Source of the DNA: Mucidula mucida
Lineage: Eukaryota > Basidiomycota > Agaricomycetes > Agaricales > Physalacriaceae
Direction: 5' to 3'
Length of the DNA: 64,000 nt
Assembly (NCBI GenBank): GCA_015501055.1
Contig: JADNYV010000005.1
Span: 310,001 to 374,000 of the forward strand
The notes beneath the pieces were generated by a model that saw only the letters and a list, made by a program, of their open reading frames with translations, did not search any database and was not told where the DNA came from. Below are positions 11,233 to 23,330 of this stretch, in pieces; the first letter of the stretch is position 1; each line of letters begins with the position of its first letter. Both the position numbers and the translations under genes were made by a program.

Positions 11233-12802
11233 ATGATGCTGCGTTCTACTCCTCTATTCTTCGCGCTGGTGTGCTGCACGGCAGCTCTCGCTTCACCATC
11301 TCCGATGCAGATGGTTTCGGGAGGCTCTGTGTCGCCTTCAAAGATTCGCCTGCAGTCTCGAAAAGTACAGGCTGGTGCTCCGCTTCGTCGCAGGGCTTTG
11401 GGCCCGTCGAATATTCCACTTGACGATTTCTTCAAAGGGACGGACCTTCAGTCAGTAACCCATCCTGCGATTTAAAGTGCGCTTGAAACTGATTGCACAT
11501 AGATGGTTTGGCAACATCTCGGTCGGGACGCCACCTCAGGATATCACAGTCAGTCCTGTCCGATGTTCGTTGATTCATCGAAATAACCGCAGGTTCTAGG
11601 TGGTTTTCGACACCGGTAGCAGCAGTCTGGAATTCGCGAGTACGTTCCTATGACAACATATCAGTCCTGTGTCTTTATGCTGTTCTAGGTACACTCTGCG
11701 ATTCTTGCTCCAGCCAAGTTCAGTTCGATCCTACACTGAGTTCTACCTTCGTGGATGGCGGACGCAACACTGTCATCACGTTCGGAACTGGAGTGGGCGT
11801 CGAGCCTGTGGTGGGAGATAACACTCAGCTCCAGTTGAGAAGTGCAGTCGACACGGTGACAGTCGGAGGCCTCACGACGTCAGACGTGAATCTTTTCCTC
11901 ATCACCAAACAAACGCCGAACTTCGATATAGACCCATTCAGCGGTATTCAGGGTACGTACCGTTTATTGTATTGAATGGGTAGCGCTCAACACTGGTGCA
12001 TGCAGGCATGGGCGCGCGCGCTCAGGGTTTCTTTGCGGGTCTGATAGATCAAGGGCTCCCATGTAAGTATGCCCGAAGCACGGTGTCTCAAAGAAAGATC
12101 TTACTCAACTTGTTATAGCCCTCTTCAGCCTATTGCTGACTCCCAATGATGTGGGAGGTGCGGAGCTTACTATCGGGGGAATTGACGAGTCCAAATTCGA
12201 AGGTAATTCATCTGCGACTTGCGGAAATGTCTCCTCACCCTGTATTCAAATCATAGGCGACCTCATTTTTGCTTCTAATGAAGGAAACAGCGCTACTTGG
12301 CAGCTCGACTCTCCTGGAATATTTGTCAACGGCCAGACAACAGAACTTCTAAGTGAGACGCGTCGCATGATATTCGACAGTGGTACGAGTAACATGCTCT
12401 TCTCCACTAACACCACCGTGGTAAGTAATGTCACCGTTAGACGTGTCCAATTTCTGACGTTTTGGCGCGCGTCATCTGAAGGCGATATATGCTCTAATCT
12501 CGCCCGATATCAAACCTAACCCCGCCGAACCTGGAACCTTTGGGATTTCCTGCGATCTCATCGACTCCTTGCCCGCCGAAATTGCTTTGACATTTACTTC
12601 ACAAGATGGAGCTCCGTTTAATTTGACGATTCCTTCTGTTGAGCTCAATGTCGGCCCATTCGCTAACAATGCTTCATTGTGCCAAACACTCATCAACGCT
12701 GAGGACGACTTCCAAATCGTCGGCGCAAGTCTTTTGAAACACTTCTACAGCGTTTGGGACGTCGGAGGGCAACGAATAGGTTTCGCGCCCACATTATTTT
12801 AA
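11233..12802 (+). CDS. Secreted pepsin-like aspartic protease (family A1)
   Basis: The start MMLRSTPLFFALVCCTAALA is a signal peptide, followed by a short basic propeptide (KVQAGAPLRRRAL). The mature part has WFGNISVGTPPQDI, the first catalytic motif VVFDTGSSSLEF, a CDSC flap-side pair and the second catalytic motif MIFDSGTSNML. The C-terminal part includes CDLIDSLPAEI and FQIVGASLLKHFYSVWD, and the protein ends RIGFAPTLF. Introns of about 50-60 nt were followed at 11450, 11550, 11640, 11954, 12064, 12202 and 12421; all keep frame. Both catalytic Asp motifs are intact, so the enzyme is probably active. It should act outside the cell or in the vacuole. The ATG at 11197 is in frame but would bury the signal peptide. 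Confidence 0.9.
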
Positions 12803-12934
12803 TTACGCTATGTACAGGGGGACTGGTATATCAGTGATAGGTAGTTCTACGAAGGTTGAAAGTATACAATATAACTAGGTGCGATTTCAAATATTATGAA
12901 CAAGTTGTCGTCCTGAGGTCGTAAGTAAACCATC

Positions 12935-14056
12935 TCACTGATATCTGTGATGGTCTGGGACCCCGACTATACCTCTTTCCTGCATTGCAGGATAGTGCTA
13001 GGGGAGATTGAGTAACGAGCGCATTCAATATCACGAAACATCTCACGTAGGCATCAATTGGAGGCAGTAAACTTGACGAGTTCCAGTAGCCCTGGTGCTC
13101 CAGTGCACGTACACCAGTGGCCATTACCGGTGCGCGAGGTGGAGGAGCGTTTTGTTCACGGGGATGATGAGAGTAATCGTAATGGTGAGAGGTCGAGTAC
13201 GTATTAATTTCCGACATTGAATGCATAGTGGCCGCAGAATGCATCCCTTGCGCAAACGGAGGACGTGACCTACATATTGAGATCAGTTAGCTAGAAGACT
13301 GACGCATCGTAAACATACATATGGCGGCGGTCAGAGCCTGACTCTTGTGGCATGACAGGAGGCAATTGCAAATATGGATCTCTAGAATGTATTATCAGTT
13401 TGTGAAAGGATGTGTCTCATAACGAGGTAGACTAACGGGTTACGGCGTGGGATGAGTGGCGGCAAGAGACCGACCTCGGGGTCAAGTCGTCGAGGTGGAG
13501 ATACGTTACGGAGTGAAGGACTGGACTCGTCCGATACCGAGGAGCCTGCAGTGGATGGTCTGTCATCGAGAGAGTCCCTTCGCTGAGGAACTCTCTTTCG
13601 AACTGGTATTCCTTCGGGCCATGTACACTGGTGGAAAGCTGGTTACGAATTGTGGCGTGACGAGTAGAAGGTATACTGACATTGCGCTGACTATGGGTGC
13701 ATCGGACACACGCTGGTTTTGACTCATCACACTAGAAGGAATGAGCACGAATAAGTGCAATCGAGGTAACAGCATACATACCTTGATTTTCTTTTGGCGG
13801 CAAGTCATACAGCCTGTCTTGCTTCGGGTGTACTTGGGTCGTTTACGCTGGAGAGCCTGCTCTTGTTGTGGCGGAGCGGTGGGAACCTCGGCATGAGGAG
13901 CATAGACAGGCTCATGACCCGAAGACAGAGACGACGAGGACGACGACGAATGATGATAATGCGGGGGCGGAAGATATTGACCTTGAAACGAGCTAGGCGA
14001 GATCAGCATGTTAGGCGAGATTCAAGCGACTGGAAAGAAAGGACGAACTAGGACAT
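12935..14056 (-). CDS. Zn(II)2Cys6 fungal transcription factor
   Basis: Exon 1 is only eight bases (MSY split by an intron with GTTCGT donor and CTAAC branch point). Exon 2 begins SFQGQYLPPPHYHH, with a Ser-rich stretch. The zinc cluster is spread over three exons: RSKTGCMTCRQKKIK | CDESKPACVRCTHSQRN | CTWPEG. This gives the pattern C-x2-C-x6-C-x6-C-x2-C-x6-C exactly. The rest is Pro/Ser/His-rich and ends ERGIVGVPDHHRYQ. An alternative start is the ATG at 14007-14009, without the mini first exon. The zinc cluster makes it a nuclear DNA-binding regulator. The protein is short, about 280 residues, and lacks the large middle-homology domain seen in many members. Targets are unknown. Confidence 0.85.
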
Positions 14057-17000
14057 GGTGTCGGCTAGAAAGTCGAGAAGACGGGGAACGGTAGGATGGC
14101 CTCGGAGACATGGGCAAACTTATACCTGTTTTCAAGAAGGAAACCTAAATGAACTGAGGCCGCCCTGGTATGACATGGGTAGGGTGATCTTCGAATATCA
14201 GATCTAAGGGTCGTGCAGGAATGTGCCACGGAGGCAGAAAGAAGGGCAGAAGAGCAGACATACATACCTACTGGTGAGGACGCAATATGAACGACCCACA
14301 TAACCGAGTTCATTAATACAGAAATCAGAAAAGTAATAAGACATAGGGAACAGCATAAAAGAGCAGCATCACGCAACGCTGGCAGATGGTTCGTAAATGG
14401 TTCAGAAAAGGTCAATAAATTGGTTCAGAGAAGCAATCACGGTTTGTCCAGGGCACTGTTCGGCCGTCAGATTGGTCCGATCAAAAAACGCGTCTGGTTT
14501 CACTTGCTTTCAACCATTATCTGCGCCCTTGTGCGCATTCTTTGTCCTTCAGCGTCCTTTCTTGTCCTCTTTTGTTACCTCTTTTGTTCTCAATTTCCTT
14601 GGAAGTATTTGATTGCCGCCCAGACTCCAGCTTTCCCTATACTAGCAGGGTCGTAACTCCACGCCTCACCCGCGGTCTTGCTCAGTTCTTGTCCGGACAT
14701 CACACACACACATCGTACCTCCGTGGAACCTGCGTGGAACCGTTCTCTGTCACTGATGTTCTGCCTCATCAAATCGTCCGACGGTACTACACGCATGGAA
14801 TGCCATAAAATGCTCCTTTAACGCCCACACCATTTCGGCATGCCCTTGGTTTCCATCCACCGCATGGAGCCAGAAGTCAGTGATACATAATTCGTATGTC
14901 CGCCTCTTCAGACTTGTTGTGTTCCTCCTTATCCCCTCGCTCAGTACTCACTGTCTACCCCGAGCTCGACTAGAAGGAAACCCGAGGCAGTCCACGGAGG
15001 ACTTGCTATGTCTTGGGACAGGTACATTCCGAGGCTTTCTGCACGTTTTGCCCTATCCTCGTCCGAGGAAAACACGACTAAAACACGTCTATTCTAATCG
15101 TGTTCCAATCTCTTGCAAACCTGCTTATACGTAAATATGATGCGCGATGTCTCCATGTCCAATCACGTAGTTGGCCTGTCTTGCTCTCACGAATAGGAAC
15201 GTGTAAGCGGAGGAAAGTCCCAAGAAAGTCCTGTCTCTTGAGTCAAATTTACGTGAGATTCCAGTTGCCAGTCCTTGTCACGTTTGTTTACCTTGAATCA
15301 TTATGATGATTAAAGGTTTCGCTTTCTTGCGTTCAAGAAGTCTAGAGGTTGGCAATGGTGGTTGGAGGCCCAGGATCTCAGGTTTCAGGAGCGGACGATG
15401 TAAATCAGTATGCCCTGCATTTCCTGATGGCCGGTCAGTTGTAACTTCCCCAAACCATCTTCGAGTGTGGGACTGATGGGCTAAGCTGGCCGATCAGAAA
15501 ACGATATACACCACCATTCTAGGACACGTAGTTGTTGTGGCGTATTTTCAAGTGTGGGTCCGACTAACGCTCCTACCCGTCTAAATAACAGGAAACTTGA
15601 ACATCCCCGACTGCAGCGCACTACTCTTACCCAGATATCACGTTGCACAGGGACCTGAACTTGTGTGATGGAATGAATCTCCGCGGACAGTCACTCAGGT
15701 CCGTTGGCACCAATTTAATCGCAGCTGTGCAGGAGAGAGATATCTGAATGCGACCGTGGCACAGCGGCATCATCGTAATTCAAAATCAATCGAATCGCGG
15801 AGACGCTTTTGGGCAAGAGAGCTTTTATCAGTCTACCGCCCTTAGTTTCTTACGTCGGCGAAGTAGGAACATTTGATGGCTCTCTACATAGCTCGATTTG
15901 GGCTCAATTCCTCAGACGATGCGACATGAGTGAACAATGGAGGTGGCATCCGTGAATGGAAGAACACTAACCGTACAAAGGTAAGTATGAACTTAGTACT
16001 GTTGTATAAACTTCGTACACTCAAGCTATATCAAGTTCATCGCGGTATGTTTCGCAACGTTGCGACCTGAGATACTTACAGACACCGTAGATTTGCAATC
16101 CTGGCCATCAGGTTTCCCAAATATCTTGCACGGTGACAGGGAAGAGAGGCCAGACTCTTGGCTCTGCATTTTTGTCCACATACGTTTGCTCGTGCGGATT
16201 TGGCGGCATGTCGGCCGGGTCCACGTTCATACTGCACCCTGCTCGGAAAGGCGGTAAGCGGTATGACTAGGTATGGAACTGGTATACAAGAGTCGATAAG
16301 ATTTGCAAGCATCCACTTCGCCATCGCATATAATGAAAAAGGTCAGTAGCTGGTCTCAGTGGATTCAGTGGTTGGCGAAGGAAGTCCGCCCAAACCTCGA
16401 GGCGGTCCGCCTTCCACGCCTCCACCTCGATTCAAGGATCACAAGAACCTCAAGTGCTAGGGAACTGACGACCCGCGAACAAGAGTTTTTTTCTTCTGAT
16501 CTACCTGTACACACGCACACCAACACGATGCAAGATGTTCACGATAACCAGCGATTGCCCTTACACATGGGGACAAACTTACGACAGGCTGTAGCATCCT
16601 CTCGATGCCGTCCTCTGATATAGTACAAGTCGGATTTGTTCACGTACACGGCGTACACTCTCGTATGCTATATCATCGAACCAGTTCCACACACCATCCT
16701 TCTAGAGGATCTGCGACGCAGAAGTGGGGATCCCTGGCGATGGATGCTAGTCAAATGACATGCCATGATGGTTGTGCGCTAACGTTATGCCATCTCGTGG
16801 AGAGGGCCGTCGCCAGACTGTTTCTGGTGCGCTCATGTTTTCATCATGCAGTATGTAAATTTTCAATCTGGACTAAATCGATTTCAGCGGTATGTGCGTG
16901 GAGCTCGCGGACATCGCGGCTACGACAAACATAAAGCACCAACCCGCCTTCAGACACCCAGTGTCCCCGACATGATCCTATCTGAGCGGGCACGGAATCC

Positions 17001-17493
17001 TGATAAAGAAGTCATTTAAAAGTGCCCCATGTTGGGCTCATGTTACAGAGACCAAATCTTTCTTGCAAACATCAAGGGAATAAGATTCCTCCGCGATTAG
17101 TTCTCACAAGCCGATGGTGTGTCCTGTTCATACATGAGTATTGCATGTAGATTGCAAGTCTGGAAGGCAAGGCGATGTGGAAAATGGCTAATCTGTATGT
17201 ATGAGTCTACTAGAGCAGTCCGACGATGACGAAGAAGGGTTGACACAAAAAAGAAGAGTTGAAAGCTCAAAGAGATAGATGTACACAGTCAGATAGAACC
17301 CTTGTGGCGAACGAAGCAGTAACCTAAAGAGACAAAATTGGAAAAATTATAGGTAACAAAAATGCAATGATTGACATTTCACAACGCAACAAAGCTGGAA
17401 TCGAAAGCAGTATTGGGATAATGTAACATACTATATATAACGTCAACGTTGCGTTCGCAGGTTACAGTGGAGATAAACATACGATGTCCGTAA
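14057..17493. other. Gene-poor 3.4-kb region
   Basis: No recognised gene. Weak signals on the + strand: a pyrimidine-rich block at about 14490-14640; a short frame from 14880 with a hydrophobic start (VRLFRLVVFLLIPSLSTHC), possibly a small secreted protein; and an open, Pro-rich segment at about 16360-16455 (SPPKPRGGPPSTPPPRFKD, then a stop). None can be tied to a family. The right end should hold the 3' UTR of the kinase gene. Confidence 0.35.
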
Positions 17494-19190
17494 TTATGCT
17501 GTTGGTATACCAGGAGGCGCATTGAAAGTTCGCGGCGAACCGCCGGATGAGTCAGTTCGTTGGCTAGAAGATGGTCGCGAGTTTGTACTGCCGTTCCTAC
17601 ACCTCTCAATCAGTACATTCATTACGCGCCAGATAAACGGTACTGACTGATCTCGCGAACGGCGACGGGCTGATTTTGGCCATCCCCAGACTTCGCGAAT
17701 CCATCTGGCCATGTGAACTTCTTTTTTCATCACGTCTACGATCCACGGGTGTTGAAGCATGTCCTGCGGTTTCGGCCGCGCCATTGAATCGACAATCAAT
17801 CTGAATCAAACCAATGAGGGAACGATCAAGGTCAAGTTGACTGACGAACTCACGTTTGTCGAATGAAATCCTTCATGTCATCACTCCATTGTACACCGCC
17901 TTCATCTTCAAGACGTGGCGGCTGCAAAGAGAATCAGCAATACAGAAGACAGTCTGTAAGGAGCAACATGCCTCGCCCGTTGTTATGTACATCATCAATT
18001 CAATCGGCGGGAGATCGTTCGGGAAGGGGAATCGATTTTGGACAAGTTCTAATAAGGAAATACCTGTAGACCACACATCAGACCGAATAGTGTATTCGTG
18101 GCCACAGATTCGTTCGGGCTGCGCGGAAAGGTGAGTGGGTGGTCGGGGGACACAAGGAGAACATACGGCCATGTAGAAACTAGTTCCGGTAAATGTGCCG
18201 GCGAGAGAGTCAACTAATTCGCCAGAGACACCAAAGTCACAAAGTTTAACAATACCTTCTCGAGAGAGAAGGATATTGGAGGGCTTAATATCACGATGTA
18301 TGGTCTTCTTGGTGTGAAGGTATGCCAATCCTTGTAAAACCTGAGGACCTTGGGTTAGCAACAGTGTGTAAAGTGACGGCGAGACATACGCCTTCTGCTA
18401 TCCGGCCGGCAATCTTTTCGCCGACTACAGCACATCTTTCCTTGATTCGTTTGCCCACAGCCTCAAGACTACCACCTTCACAGAACTCCATGAGGATCTT
18501 GACTTCACTAGAGGACGGCGACATGTAGGCGCCATGGAAGAGGATGATGTTGATGTGTTTAGTGGAGGAGATGATCAACAATTCACGCAAAAGCTGCTTC
18601 ATGGGGGCCTCCCTGGTTGTGATGGTCTTGCGAGCCATAACCTTGCCGTTGCGCTTGTCTCTGACCTTATGGACGGCGCCACCAGCGCCTTCGCCGAGGC
18701 GTCCAGTCTCTTCGAGATCGTCATCAGAATAGTCCAAGAGCGGGGATCGCTGGAGTGCGTGAATGGCGTCGTCGTCGTCCGGCGCTGTGCGGATCTTAAG
18801 ATCACCGAGCAGTTCACGAACCTCATCGATGGGCTGGGATGGTTTATGGGTGATGGGTGGACGGGTGGTGTCGAGGGAAGGATGAATGGTAGTCATGTCG
18901 TCGGCGTCTTTGGTGGTATTGATTGAGAGACGAGGGCCGCCTCCATAATAGTCAAATACGGGAGAATCACCAGAAGTATTGTCGGAGGGATTTGGGGCTG
19001 GAATGGATACATGAATGACGGGTTTTGGAGAGGCGGCCTTGGAGGGAATGAGGAGCGGCGGCGGAGACAAAGTTGGCTTTGATTTACGATGGATCTGTAG
19101 AGGACTTGTTTCTGGAAGATTGATAAGCGGAGGGGCAGGGGATGCTGAGCGTATACTGCGCGGCCCCATTGGGCGGCCTGGCGCCACCAT
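17494..19190 (-). CDS. MAP kinase kinase, Mkk1/2 type
   Basis: A Pro/Ser-rich N-terminus of about 150 residues precedes the kinase domain. Motifs in order: glycine loop [14 protein letters not shown], the VAIK-type lysine in [19 protein letters not shown], the DFG motif in [11 protein letters not shown], the activation segment [18 protein letters not shown] with candidate Ser/Thr phospho-sites, and [13 protein letters not shown]. The carboxy lobe has [26 protein letters not shown] and a Ser-rich tail ending PPGIPTA. The activation segment and the PIELM motif resemble Mkk1/2 of the cell-wall-integrity MAPK cascade more than Pbs2 or Ste7; this assignment is inference. The start is the ATG at 19188-19190. 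Near 17600-17645 a 45-nt stretch could be read through or removed as an intron, so the tail is uncertain. Confidence 0.88.
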
Positions 19191-19325
19191 CGTTAACGAC
19201 AAGCTGGCGATGACCGTAGGTAGAGAGCGTGGTCAAATTCGCGTCACAACGCTGCTGCCAAACATGTCAATACACAAGCCATCTCCTCCTCCTTGTTACC
19301 ATTGCCAGCTATCCCTTCCTTTACA
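19191..19325. promoter_or_regulatory. Compact bidirectional promoter
   Basis: Only 135 bases separate the start codons of the MAP kinase kinase (-) and the next gene (+), so both must share control DNA or have starts inside it. I see no clear TATA box. Confidence 0.45.
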
Positions 19326-19989
19326 ATGTCGGACACCTCATCAACCACCTCTTCGGAGATTACGATTCCTATGAAACGCCCCCGCCCTCCCGCTCTTCGT
19401 ATGGATCACTTGGGGTGCCCAATTCCCCTATATCGGTATCCAACTAGAATGCTGATGAATGCATAGTGTCGACCCTCAGACGCTGGTCGGCAAGACTCTC
19501 ACAGGCGTCCGTCGTTCATCCAATCATCCCACACTCACTCTTGATTTTTCCGACCATACAACCTACCAAATCCTCGTCGATGGTTACAATCCTCTTTTTC
19601 CAGGTGTCCCAAAAGAGTTGGAATGGGACGAGCTCTTTGAAAAAATCCTCGCAGAAGGCACCTCTCTTGCCCTTACTGTCACTGATTGCGCCCTCGTCAC
19701 CTTATCCGACCGCGCCTTCGAGCGAAGGCAAAAATCGGATATCAGTGATCGGCTATCTTCGGAGGATTTAAGATGGGATCAAAATCATCTCGGCGTAGCG
19801 TTCAAGTTTTCTGAACCGGTTCCCCGCTGGCATTGCGTTTGGGCAATGCTGGAAGACCGCGATAAAGTCGAAGGGTCTTGCATATTCCGCAGTTACGAAG
19901 ATGTCTACCTCAGCCCTTGCAACGCTCTCCCAAGAAAGCTAGACATCGTCGCACACCTAGCTCGTCTCCCAGGAAGCAAAGCTCCGTGA
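19326..19989 (+). CDS. Unrecognised conserved-looking protein (203 residues)
   Basis: Two exons: 19326-19414 and 19467-19989. The intron is 52 nt with a GTGCCC donor, and the joined length is exactly 204 codons with the stop. The N-terminus is MSDTSSTTSSEITIPMKRPR. The second exon reads VDPQTLVGKTLTGVRRSSNH, then a regular mix of strands and helices (TLTLDFSDHTTYQILVDGY, WDELFEKILAEGTSLAL, WHCVWAMLEDRDKVEGSC) and ends ARLPGSKAP. It has no signal peptide or membrane segment and looks like a small soluble domain. I cannot name the family. A shorter 31-nt intron is also possible but is below the usual size in this window. Confidence 0.72.
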
Positions 19990-22428
19990 ATCCCTGGTCT
20001 TATTCGTGAGTTAGCTTCATCCTGCACTCTGATCATTATCTCATGTCCCTTCTAGTCCATATCGCATCCACATAGACAATTGCCATACTGCGTCACATCC
20101 ATTTACGTTGCTCTTGATATCACTTTTGTGTACTCACTCTGTATCGGACTATCACCTCATCATCGTTTGCACTATTTATGTGTACTGCTATCGTAACACA
20201 TACCCTGTTGTTTGTACTGCTATCTAAAGACCTTACTTTATTGTGCATTAGTACTCTTCATACTGTCCGCAGCCTCGATATACGCTCCATTGTTGATGAC
20301 ACTCGGTCTGACTTTGACAGCGTTCAAAATCCCGACACCGGATCATCAGCGGCCAGCGTAGATGCTCACTTTCGTGCGACATATCCCTGCATGACTATCG
20401 CCCATGATCCAAACTCATCACCGTGTCGAATACATACAAGTGTTTCGTCAGCTCAAAGTCCTTTCTGGGGAACCGTTGTCCCATTCGAAAATCATTCAAG
20501 CATGTCCAACTTCTCTGCACGTTGCTGATAGTGATGTAGGTTGCTCTTGGACTCACAGCGAAGATCGATATTCAAGTCGGCGTCTCGATTGTTCCGCGCG
20601 TATTCAATATTTCCTACAGCCTCATGTTCCTCATTGATGAAATCCTTGAATACGTGACGGTATTGGACGCGTCGGTACCCTACGCCGTGGCCCCAAGTAT
20701 AAAATCAACTTGAAAGCTCAGAGGACCTTACTTGCGGTCCAAACGCCAAGCTTGGGCCTCCCACTTACGACGCGTCCGGGTGCATCGTAGTCTCCCTGCA
20801 ACTTCAAGCGTCTGCGTATGATGCCGCGTCGCGGGAATTTTATGCTGCAGGGCTCAAAATTTAATTCTACTGCGTATGGAGCACGTCAATCTATGTAACG
20901 GGATTGCGACGTACCGGTACCCCTTAAACTTTAGTCTCAAGTCTGAACGATGCAGGTTTCCAGCGAACACGCGCTGTCTAATGACGCTCAACGCCTATCC
21001 TCGGCGTTGACAATCAAGACATCGACAACTTGACGCTCCGTCCATCGTCTTCTTCCGAGTTTCCTAGCCTTATCATATTCCGTCCCCATTCCTCCATAGA
21101 GACCATTCACATCTAAACTTCCATCTTGTAGATTGCTTTCGGATAACGTCCAAGCGGAATGGTGGTTCGCGCCATCATCACCTGCTCCATCGATTGATCC
21201 TGTTGTATCGAGTACCGCTTTTCTTGCGAGTACTATTTCGGACTGATTCTCACAGTCGTTCCCACTGAAACGACCTGAAGCCCGACTGTGACATCATGAG
21301 TAGATTGATGGCGATGGTAAATGTTAGCACGTTTGATGGCCATTCAGTACTTGAGTTCAACCGCTCTATAGCCTTCTCGACGTTCAGACGAGGTAAATTG
21401 GCATCAGACGGCTATGTCGATATATTCTCGTCAAAATGATATCACCAACCGAGGTGGACTCTGGAAAGAGATTTTTCCAGACGTGTAGAAGTCTCTCAGT
21501 TCTCTCGAGAACCCGGTCGAGGCGAAGATCAACATGATTGCAGAGTGAGGGGTACATCAACGAGCATGAGCATGAGTAACCGGTCCTGCAATCTGAGCGC
21601 TTTGATGAGAGCAGAGGGTACCCGAAGTAACCAAAAGGAGGATGCCATGAAATCAAGGAAATTCTGTACCCTGAGACCATGTCAAGAAGACAGAACGCTG
21701 CTATACCGAGAACTGCTATTCGTTTGCAAGTTTGAGACTTCCTAAAGCAACAAGCATCTAGCCAACCTGAGCTAATGGCCTAGTCTAAGTGATGGTTAAC
21801 GATAATCGGGCCGTGTCGTGAAGGATGTTGTCAGACCTGTACGTCGCGCCAGCGTCACGGTACACAAACCAACCAGTCCAGGACCGCCTGCGTCCCCGAA
21901 ATACTTGGCCGTGTGATTTGATACGAAACGCGATAGAGACCGCACCCGAACAACATACGCAACATAATGAGTGGACAAAAGTCCGATTCCGAGGAGGATT
22001 GAAAGGCGGTACCCTGATAGTCCAGTCCCGACTACCCCTAGGATGAAGCGCTGATGATATCTTACGAACTTACGAAAGGCGGATGGTAGAAGATGGAAAT
22101 CGTCTGTGTGTTTTCATGAGTTCATATACATCAATGAGAATACTATACGGGCATACCGTTGAGGCTGTTCGACGGGGGTGCAAAACTTAGCCGTTTAGCA
22201 AAGGACTAGTACATTTGAAGATACCCCAAGGAACCGGCGCCGACGGTTAGGCGACACATGGGTGGCAAGGATGTTTTTGCAGGACATGGATATGTCATCT
22301 GTTCAGTTAAAGGTCCGGCAGCTGAATATAGAAAGTTGACTGCGAGCTGACAGCCATCAATGCGGCAGAGTCGGAGCCTGAAAACGATCGAGACGGCAAA
22401 CGCCGGCACTGCACCTTGTTCTTCACCC
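19990..22428. other. Gene-poor 2.4-kb region
   Basis: I found no supportable gene. Scattered short open stretches exist: an open minus frame at about 20510-20660 (VFKDFINEEHEAVGNIEYA), and hydrophobic minus frames at 21540-21700 that might be the remains of a membrane protein. Each is cut by stops and lacks consistent splice sites. The last 200 bases should include the NAA50 promoter. Confidence 0.35.
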
Positions 22429-23075
22429 ATGTCGACCGTAGCCACACTTTCGCGTGTTTCATTCGCCTCTTTGACGCCGAACAACTTGGGGACCGTTCGG
22501 AAGCTTAATTCCGTCATTTTCCCTATCAAGTACTCGGAAAAGTTTTATCAGGATATATTAAATCCAGAGTTGGAAGATTTCTGTAAACTTGGTTAGTTTC
22601 GACTGGCATAGGCGTCACTTACGGATATATTGACGCGCCTTTTCATTCAGTCTATTACAATGATGTCCCAGGTTTGCTTGATGCGCTCCTATATGTCTTT
22701 CGGTGGACACCTAAATGCGCTTCCAGTCGGAACAATATGTTGTCGCTTCGAAACCCAAGGTGATCAGACCAATCTCTATCTCATGACAATGGGAGTGCTT
22801 GCGGTTAGTCCTCGTATCGATTGATCCCAGCTCAAGTCGAACTGGAATAGCCTTATCGTTCCAGGACCCTGGGCTCCCAAAGCCTCGATCTCATCCTCGC
22901 GACTGCGTCTGCCCACGAGAGCAAGATCAACAAGATTTATTTGCACGTTCAAGTCTCGAACGAGAGCGCCAAAAAATTCTATGAACGGCACGGGTTCCAA
23001 GAGGTTGGCGTGCACGCCGACTACTACAAGAAAATAGCACCACATGATGCATGGATCCTTGAAAAGGCCTTCTAG
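22429..23075 (+). CDS. NAA50: N-alpha-acetyltransferase 50 (NAA50/San), GNAT fold
   Basis: Four exons. The protein runs MSTVATLSRVSFASLTPNN, then RKLNSVIFPIKYSEKFYQDI, V|YYNDVPVG|TICCRFE, LYLMTMGVLA|PYRSRTLG, IYLHVQVSNESAKKFYERHG and VGVHADYYKKIAPHDAWILE. The FPxxYxxKFY-like start, the YLMT.GVLAPYR strand, the LHVQVSNESA segment and the ADYYKxI ending are diagnostic of NAA50, the NatE catalytic subunit. NAA50 acetylates N-terminal Met and supports sister-chromatid cohesion. The acetyl-CoA loop, usually R/QxxGxG/A, reads R-S-R-T-L-G here, with Thr in place of the first Gly. Introns at 22594, 22681 and 22803 all keep frame. About 170 residues, the usual length. Confidence 0.92.
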
Positions 23076-23330
23076 CTTCAGTTCTGATTGGTACGTCCTG
23101 CTACGACGTGTTTGAACACCGGCTGAGTATCCGTAGGTGTATGGCGATGTGTATATATAGGATTACTACAATTTTACAAGTTTACTGGTACTGCGTGTGC
23201 TTTGACGCGTCGAAACTTAATGTACGCGTTATTATTGATATTCGTTGCCTCTAACCTACAGATCAAGGATGTGCACCAGCGAAAATGGAGGAAAAGAAAT
23301 ACAAATACGCAAGCCACCCTATCCGTCTTC

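Noticed and set aside
12203..12255. In-frame extension in the aspartic protease between SKFEG and DLIF
   Set aside because: The stretch starts with GTAATT and ends with AG; removing it restores a normal A1 protease sequence, so it is an intron that happens to be open.
20178..20528. 116-codon + frame with hydrophobic start
   Set aside because: Composition is unlike the genes nearby, there is no family motif and no downstream exon; likely chance.
21384..21745. Possible membrane-protein gene on the - strand
   Set aside because: Hydrophobic stretches fall in different frames cut by stops, and no consistent set of introns joins them; at most a decayed remnant.
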